Shown here in pieces: positions 58,656 through 64,000 of a DNA stretch of 64,000 nt; positions within the stretch are counted from its first letter, which is position 1; each line of letters opens with the position of its first letter. The translations under genes and the position numbers were made by a program. This stretch comes from Gordonibacter faecis. Lineage in GTDB: Bacteria; Actinomycetota; Coriobacteriia; Coriobacteriales; Eggerthellaceae. The notes under the pieces were generated by a model, which was not told the origin of the DNA, made no database searches, and saw only the letters and a program-made list of their open reading frames with translations. Location: the NCBI RefSeq assembly GCF_030077735.1, contig NZ_JASJEU010000008.1:104463-168462 (forward strand), read 5' to 3'.

Positions 58656-61600
58656 ATGAATAATCGTCGAGCTTTGCGGCTCGGCAGGGCTGCGTGCGCG
58701 CTAACGCTCGCGCTTACCCTGACGACCAACGCACTGCCTGCCTATGCGGGCGATGAAGCAACATCCGAAAACCTCCGGGGGGGGGGGGGCTTTCTGAGCC
58801 TCTAAACGTCGCGGAGGAAATTAACGCGATCACTGGTGCTAGTGAAACCAGTGGTGAAACTTCAAGCGCGAGCGATGCTCGCACCTTCAAGGTCGAAAGC
58901 GACCAGAACTCCAACAACTCAAACGAAAACTCAGCTGCGCAAGGTGCATCCCAAGTAGCAGGCACCGTCCCGCTGCCAATAGATGGCGCATCGAACTCTG
59001 TTGCCTCCATTGTCTCCGACGGCCTCGTCTTCAAAGTCCGCGAAGACAACACCGTAGAACTCATCGGCGCCGCAGCCACACCTCCTAAGGGCGACTTCTC
59101 GCTGCCGGCTAACGTCACCAGTGGCTCCACCACCTACGAGGTGGCTGCTCTCGCCAAGGACGCCTTCGCACACTGCTCGGAACTCGCTTCTATCTCGCTT
59201 CCGGCAACACTTCGCGAGGTAGACCCCGACGCACTCGCGGGCTGCACCTCTCTCAAATCACTCTCCATCAGCGCCAAGAGCGAAGCCTTTGCTTCCTCTG
59301 ATGGCATGCTCTTTTCCAAAGACTATTCGAAACTCCTGCTCATTCCCGAGGGCAAGGAGGGTGCCGCCGTCATACCCGGCAAAACGTCTTCTGTCCCCAC
59401 CTTGGCATTTTCCCGGTGTCAAGGTATCCCATCACTCATAGTCGGGGACGGCGGCACCGCACTCTCATCATATAATGGGATGCTATTCACCAAAGATATG
59501 AAAACCCTGATCGCCTGCACCCCAGCCGCTGGGACGGCTGTCGTACTGCCAACTGAAACCGAAGCTATCGGCGAGTACGCCTTCGCCGGTTGCAAGGACC
59601 TTGCGTCAATCACCGCACTTGGGAATGTGCGCACCATTGACTCCGCCGCATTCCCTGACGAAGCCAAGACCTCCGCTGTCGTAGCTCTTCCAACAGGGGA
59701 GAACTACGAAGCTCGCAAGGCCGTCTGGGAAGCAGCCGGCTTCGAACACTTCGCCGAGCCAGCGAAGCCTGGCGCAACTGCGCGTCCTGAGTCCGGACAA
59801 GAAGCAATGAGCGGCCTCACCTACACGCTGCTCGATGACTACACCCTCGCAGCCTCCTGGGAGGGTAAAGACGATCCAGCCGCTGAACTCGAAATCCCTG
59901 CATCCGCCGAGATCAACGGCGTACCTTACCGCGTAAGCACCATAGCCGAAAACGCCTTCGCAAATCGTGGCTCGCTCACGAGCGTAAAGCTTCCCACAAG
60001 CATCACCTCCATCAACACTGCCGCCTTCGCTGGTTGTGCCAACCTCGCGACTATCGAGTTTCCCAACACCCTGCGCACCATCGGCGAGCGAGCCTTCGAG
60101 GCTACCTCAATCAAAGACGTGTGGCTCCCGGCCAGCATCGAAACAATCGGCTCCAAAGCTTTCGCCGCCTGCGAGTCGCTTGAGCGTGTCGTCGCTCTCG
60201 GCACCCCCGAGGCTGCAAGCGACGCCCTCGCCGGCTGCACCAACACCTCGATCTACATTCCCTCCGGCTCCCAGGATTCCTGGAGCCCCGGTCTGCCTTC
60301 CGAGGGCAACCATCTCTTGCCTTACGGCGTGTCTCTTTCCCAAGAGCCCCTCGCCATCGAGGCCGGTCAAGAAGCCAACCTCCTCGAAGGCGGCAACCTC
60401 CAAGCTCCCGACCCGGTAGAAACCTCCTACTCCTACGCAGCAACACCTCTGTCAGTAGATGCTGGCCAAGTGAGCGCCAAGAAAGCAGGCACCTCTGACG
60501 TTGCTGCTGTGCTCACGTTGGACAATGTAGAACTCGCTCGCGCTAGCAGAACAGTAGAGGTCTCCCCTAACCCCGATGCTGAATCCGGTATCTCGCTCGC
60601 GAGTGCCGACATTCCTGCGGTCTATCTCACCGGCGACACCCAAATAAATGTAACCGCTCCCATGCAAGTATTTCTCGGAGATGGAAATGGTTACGACGTA
60701 GCGACAAAACCCGAATGCGCTACCGGCACTGCTATCTTCAAGAACAACTCTTCAGGTCAAGCTGTGCAGCTTGCCAGTGTTAGCTGTACAACAAACCTTG
60801 GCGTGGAGAAGCACATTCAAACACTCGATAGCTCAAGAAATCTCAATACCCAAAGAATATTTAGTCTCTATCCCCAAGGCAACGAAGGTGCGGCTGCCAG
60901 CTTTGGTTACGGGACAGGTGTGAATAGTGCTGTACCCACCGACAAAGCAGCTTTCGGCATTGCGCCTGGTGGTTCAGTTCCCTATACCTTCCGTCTGAAT
61001 CTGACAAACGATCCCTCCCTCGCAAACGCCGAAGTAAAGCAAGAGGCCGCAAGCACTGGTACCAATCCAGTTTCTGTATCACTCGCCACTGTTATGTGTA
61101 CGTTTGAAGGGCTTACGTTTACTCCAACAGGCCATGGTAATCCGAACGATACTTTTTATTTGTGGGATACTTCAACGGAGCAATACTATTCTCTTGCTGA
61201 TGTCAAAGTGCATGCCGTTGATATCTCTAACAAGGGGAAAGGCTCCCTATACTACAACATGTATGCAGCTTACGTTGCCGGTGACTCTAAGTATGTCTGT
61301 AAGTCAAAGTGGTCGGGCGCAACCTACGACCTGTGTATCATCGATGTTCTCCACGACGATAAAGCCTCCGGTGGTAAAGCGGGTCTCACCTTTCAATTCG
61401 ACGGTCTGTTGGATAGCCCCGAATCTATAAACTCTTCAAGTACCAATGTCGGTGGCTGGGGCGCAAGTGGACTCCGCGCAAATATGAACCCCGACAACCT
61501 ACCGAACGTGGGTGGTGTTAATAATGGCTCCGACGGAAATTATATTTGGAACCAAGTCCCTGTCGATCTGCAAAACGCCATCGAGGTAGTTAAGAAGAAA

Positions 61601-61936
61601 TATCAGCCTACTTATAACGGCAGTACCTCCACTATCACTATCTCCAACGACAAACTCTTCATCGCAAGCTATTCCGAGTTAGTTGAGAGTAGCAAGTGGG
61701 GCAGCAATCATTGGACAGCCCAAGAGGGTACACAATACGCCTATTGGCATCAAAAAGTAACTGAAAACGACGGAGAGAATAGTTCACTTTCTGAGGGCGT
61801 TGACTGGTGGGAGCGTTCTGTCTCCCCTGGTTCCAGTGAAGATTTCTTAAATGTGAACTCGTTTGGCGATCCAAGCCTCCTAACCTATGCGGACGACTCT
61901 GACTACGTGTATGTGCGTCCCTGCTTCTGTCTCTAA
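58656..61936 (+). CDS. BspA-like/DUF6273 surface protein, frame broken in a 13-G tract (phase OFF)
   Basis: ATG 58656 has AAGGGACAAGGG upstream. Residues 1-32 are a signal peptide (ALTLALTLTTNALPAYA). After SENLRGGGG the frame is lost at a 13-G run (58777-58789) and meets TAA at 58803. With 14 or 11 G the protein continues as LSEPLNVAEEINAITGASET through to 61936, giving 1093 residues. Residues about 150-560 carry LRR_5/BspA-type repeats (AFAHCSELASISLPATLREV, AFAGCANLATIEFPNTLRTI). The C-terminal 280 residues are a DUF6273-like domain (GGWGASGLRANMN, IASYSELVESSKWG, WWERSVSP, final PCFCL). Secreted and surface-acting, possibly adhesive. GTG 59141 is not a credible start as it lacks a signal peptide. 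Confidence 0.8.
58777..58789 (+). repeat. Poly-G tract (13 G) in the surface protein gene
   Basis: Thirteen consecutive G just after the signal peptide coding region. The long downstream frame needs 14 or 11 G. This is a classic place for a slippage switch that decides whether the mature protein is made. Confidence 0.85.
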
Positions 61937-62050
61937 TCCTGTACTCGTAAATCTGCCGGGGCTGCGCCCCCCGGTAGACGTTGCGACGAGCGTCAAGCCT
62001 TTTGCGACAAACCTCACTCGGGTTGATTATCGGAAGGAATACCGACAAGC

Positions 62051-63625
62051 ATGTCAAGCAGGAAAAACATATCAAATACTATACGGTTCACCCGGCGGGT
62101 TGTTGCGTTCGCTCTTGCCTGTGCGCTCGTGCTGACTGCTTTGGTGTCCGTACCTGCCTTGGCGGCAGATAATGGCAATGCTGGCACCACGCTTATGGGT
62201 TTGCGCATCACTGACTCGTCCAAAAACCAGTCAACAGGTACCGGTGGTCAGCCAGGTCAAATTACCATAGGTCTTCGCGTCATTAACTCCAACAGCACCG
62301 AACCTGTCAAAGTTCGCGTGACTTTCGAGGGCAATGGTGGTAAATGGAACACTGCCGATAACTACGGAGTTGATGTTCCACTTTTCGAGCCTACGCCAGC
62401 CCCTCCAGAACCAGTAAGGTCAGGCTACACCTTCAAAGGCTGGGCAACTTCTTCCACGGCCACCACTGCTGCAACCCTGCCCACTTCAACTACAGGAAGT
62501 GCAATCTGGCATGCCGTGTGGGAGAAAGACACGTACACAATCGACTGCACACTAGCCGGTGGATCAGTTACCGGAAACCCCACAACCTATACGGTAGACA
62601 CTGACACCATCACCCTCAAAAACCCCTCAAGGTCAGGCTATACCTTCAAGGGCTGGACAGGCTCAAACGGCACCACCCCACAAACGAATGTCACCATCCC
62701 AAAAGGCTCAACCGGCAACAAAGCCTACACGGCCAACTGGACCGCGAATAAATATCAGATTACGTTTGACAAGGACAATGGCTCTGGCGGAAGCGATAAT
62801 GTGGAAGCTACCTACGACTCTGCGATGCAACAAGTGCAAGTTCCATCCAAGAAGGGTTATGCCTTCCAAGGCTATTATGGCTCCGATGGTACAACCCAGT
62901 ATTACAAAGCCGATGGTACAAGTGCCAAGAGCTGGGACAAGACGGAGAATACTACCCTTAAAGCTCATTGGAAAGCGAAGACCTACACGGTTAAGTTTAA
63001 CTTTGCTGACGGTGAGAATGGCAGCACCTCCGTTACTGCCACTTTCGACGCCGCTATGCCAGATATCACGATTCCGACAAAGGATGGCTACACGTTTGCT
63101 GGCTACTTCGATGATCAGAACACCCAGTACTACGACGAAAAAGGGAAGAGCAAAGCTAATTGGAATAAAGATGCTGATAATGTCACCCTTACTGCTCACT
63201 GGACCTTGCAGATTACCTTCTCTTTCCCCACTGCTGCTCTTATTGAAGTGGATGCTTCGGGGAATGTTTCGGGACCGAACCTTGAGTTTAAGTCCACCAC
63301 GCCTGAAGACATTAAGGTAACTGCTGTTAAGAGTACGCGAAGCGAAAGTGCTGCCTCGCTCTTTGCTGACGACACAACCTTAAAGGGAGTGCGCATTCTG
63401 CTGAAGCCTACAACAGGTGGGGCAGATTCTGAGGTGAAGGTTCCCTTAACCGTGAATGAGACAAGTGAACCTGTCAACTGGACTATTGCCGCCAAGACCA
63501 AGCTCATAGTTGGATTCAGCCTATCTCTTCCCAGCGGTGCTCAGCTTAACTATCTCGCCAATGATGGTCAGGTTTCTATTGCCAATCTCTCCTATGAGGT
63601 GAGCGCGGCGAAGACTTCCGCGTAA
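62051..63625 (+). CDS. Secreted protein with InlB B-type (Flg_new) repeats
   Basis: This 524-residue protein has AAGGAATACC upstream of ATG 62051. Residues 1-39 are a signal peptide ending VSVPALAADN. From about 85 to 390 there are four Listeria-Bacteroides B-type repeats: VTFEGNGGKWNTADNYG, RSGYTFKGWATSSTA, RSGYTFKGWTGSNGT, KKGYAFQGYYGSDGTTQYYK and KDGYTFAGYFDDQNTQYYDE, each ending with an AHW or ANW unit. The last 130 residues form an unrecognised beta-type domain. There is no SLH or LPXTG anchor. It follows the phase-variable surface protein by 114 bases and may act with it. Adhesion or matrix binding is inferred from repeat type. Confidence 0.85.
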   Translation: MSSRKNISNTIRFTRRVVAFALACALVLTALVSVPALAADNGNAGTTLMGLRITDSSKNQSTGTGGQPGQITIGLRVINSNSTEPVKVRVTFEGNGGKWNTADNYGVDVPLFEPTPAPPEPVRSGYTFKGWATSSTATTAATLPTSTTGSAIWHAVWEKDTYTIDCTLAGGSVTGNPTTYTVDTDTITLKNPSRSGYTFKGWTGSNGTTPQTNVTIPKGSTGNKAYTANWTANKYQITFDKDNGSGGSDNVEATYDSAMQQVQVPSKKGYAFQGYYGSDGTTQYYKADGTSAKSWDKTENTTLKAHWKAKTYTVKFNFADGENGSTSVTATFDAAMPDITIPTKDGYTFAGYFDDQNTQYYDEKGKSKANWNKDADNVTLTAHWTLQITFSFPTAALIEVDASGNVSGPNLEFKSTTPEDIKVTAVKSTRSESAASLFADDTTLKGVRILLKPTTGGADSEVKVPLTVNETSEPVNWTIAAKTKLIVGFSLSLPSGAQLNYLANDGQVSIANLSYEVSAAKTSA

Positions 63626-63675
63626 CACATCGTACACATTCGCGGCTGGGACCACCCGCTCCGCCGCATCACCCC

Positions 63676-63714
63676 ACAGGCGCGCTTCCCCAACACGGGC
63701 GCGCCTGTTGTGGT
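63676..63714 (+). terminator. Terminator after the InlB-repeat protein
   Basis: ACAGGCGCGC (63676-63685) pairs perfectly with GCGCGCCTGT (63699-63708), followed by TGTGGTTT. Confidence 0.75.
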
Positions 63715-63745
63715 TTGGTGCTTTGCACTCCCCGCGCGGAAAAGT

Positions 63746-63776
63746 GTGACGCGCTTCGTGCTGGCGATTACGTCGC
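63746..63776 (+). repeat. Solo outer repeat end
   Basis: GTGACGCGCTTCGTGCTGG followed by CGATTACG matches the bounding sequence of elements A-C. No partner end was seen before the window closes. Confidence 0.6.
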
Positions 63777-63800
63777 GTGACATGCAAAGTGCTTCAAAAT

Positions 63801-63938
63801 GGCAGAGATTGCCGTTTATGTACGGATTTTGTGCCTCTTGGAATCGCGATCTTTTCGCTATCATTAAAGAAACGCCTGTTCGCTATTTTTCATGCCGGGT
63901 TTTGAAGCCTTCAATCCGTACACAAAGGGCGTGCGGCA
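63801..63938. repeat. MITE-like palindromic element, copy 2
   Basis: GCCGTTTATGTACGGATTT at left, interior AAAGAAACGCCTGTTCGC, and CCGTACACAAAGGGCG at right. It is the same element as 28514-28658 in reverse orientation. After it the window ends with a GGACCGCC/GGCGGTCC hairpin (about 63946-63965) and no gene. Confidence 0.65.
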
Positions 63939-64000
63939 GAAAGTTGGACCGCCTTGAGGCGGTCCACGACCGATCGAGTGGCCCCGTAGGGGCCGCGAGG

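Noticed and set aside
59141..61936. Independent gene starting at GTG 59141
   Set aside because: The frame is open and protein-like back to the poly-G tract, and only the upstream ATG supplies a signal peptide, so this is the rest of a frame-broken gene.

Overview
The window is a 64 kb piece of a G+C-rich bacterial chromosome. No rRNA or tRNA gene was found. The gene set suggests the Coriobacteriia, most likely an Eggerthellaceae-type gut anaerobe. It includes a membrane-anchored LuxR regulator, the AmaP/DUF2273/Asp23 envelope operon, the DUF6323/DUF6179 pair, an Nramp-like carrier with altered ligands, a molybdenum-pterin hydroxyl-transfer type enzyme and BspA/InlB-like surface proteins. This placement is inference from gene content, not from a marker gene.

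Layout. 1-7.5 kb: the end of a hemolysin III family gene, a CNNM/CBS protein, a PspC protein, a secreted lysozyme-like protein, two TrkA subunits and purB. 7.48-7.74 kb: a probable type I toxin-antitoxin locus, with a 36-residue membrane peptide on the minus strand and an antisense RNA on the plus strand. 8-20 kb: a Tat-type membrane protein, an OmpR-type two-component system, purC, a membrane protein, purL, small proteins and DUF6323/DUF6179. 20-29 kb: an SLH-anchored papain-like protease, a lipase-like protein, the Asp23 operon, an ECF sigma factor with its membrane partner, and an ACT-domain protein. 29-35 kb: an XRE regulator, an amidohydrolase divergent from a permease, and two LuxR-type regulators. 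35-45 kb: menF-menD, an Nramp-like carrier, a DUF6020 protein, an NSS symporter, a DUF302 protein and rarD. 46.1-53.8 kb: a lower-G+C catabolic island with an MFS carrier, a transhydroxylase-like alpha/beta pair, an SLC13-type permease and a LysR/LuxR hybrid regulator. 53.8-64 kb: an SGNH hydrolase, a RelB/YoeB toxin-antitoxin pair, heat-regulated htpG and two large surface proteins.

Two genes carry long poly-G tracts that put them out of frame in this sequence: the membrane-anchored LuxR regulator (15 G) and the BspA-like surface protein (13 G). Both would be restored by one extra G. This is the expected signature of slipped-strand phase variation in an OFF state, although homopolymer miscalling must be excluded.

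The intergenic DNA is rich in repeats. REPIN-like pairs of hairpins carry a GTAG or ATAG foot. Larger nested palindromes are bounded by GTGACGCGCTTCGCGCT-type ends and contain a conserved core between self-complementary arms. There is also a MITE-like 145-bp element and a five-copy array with an exact 23-bp period. A perfect 16-bp parS site lies inside menD.
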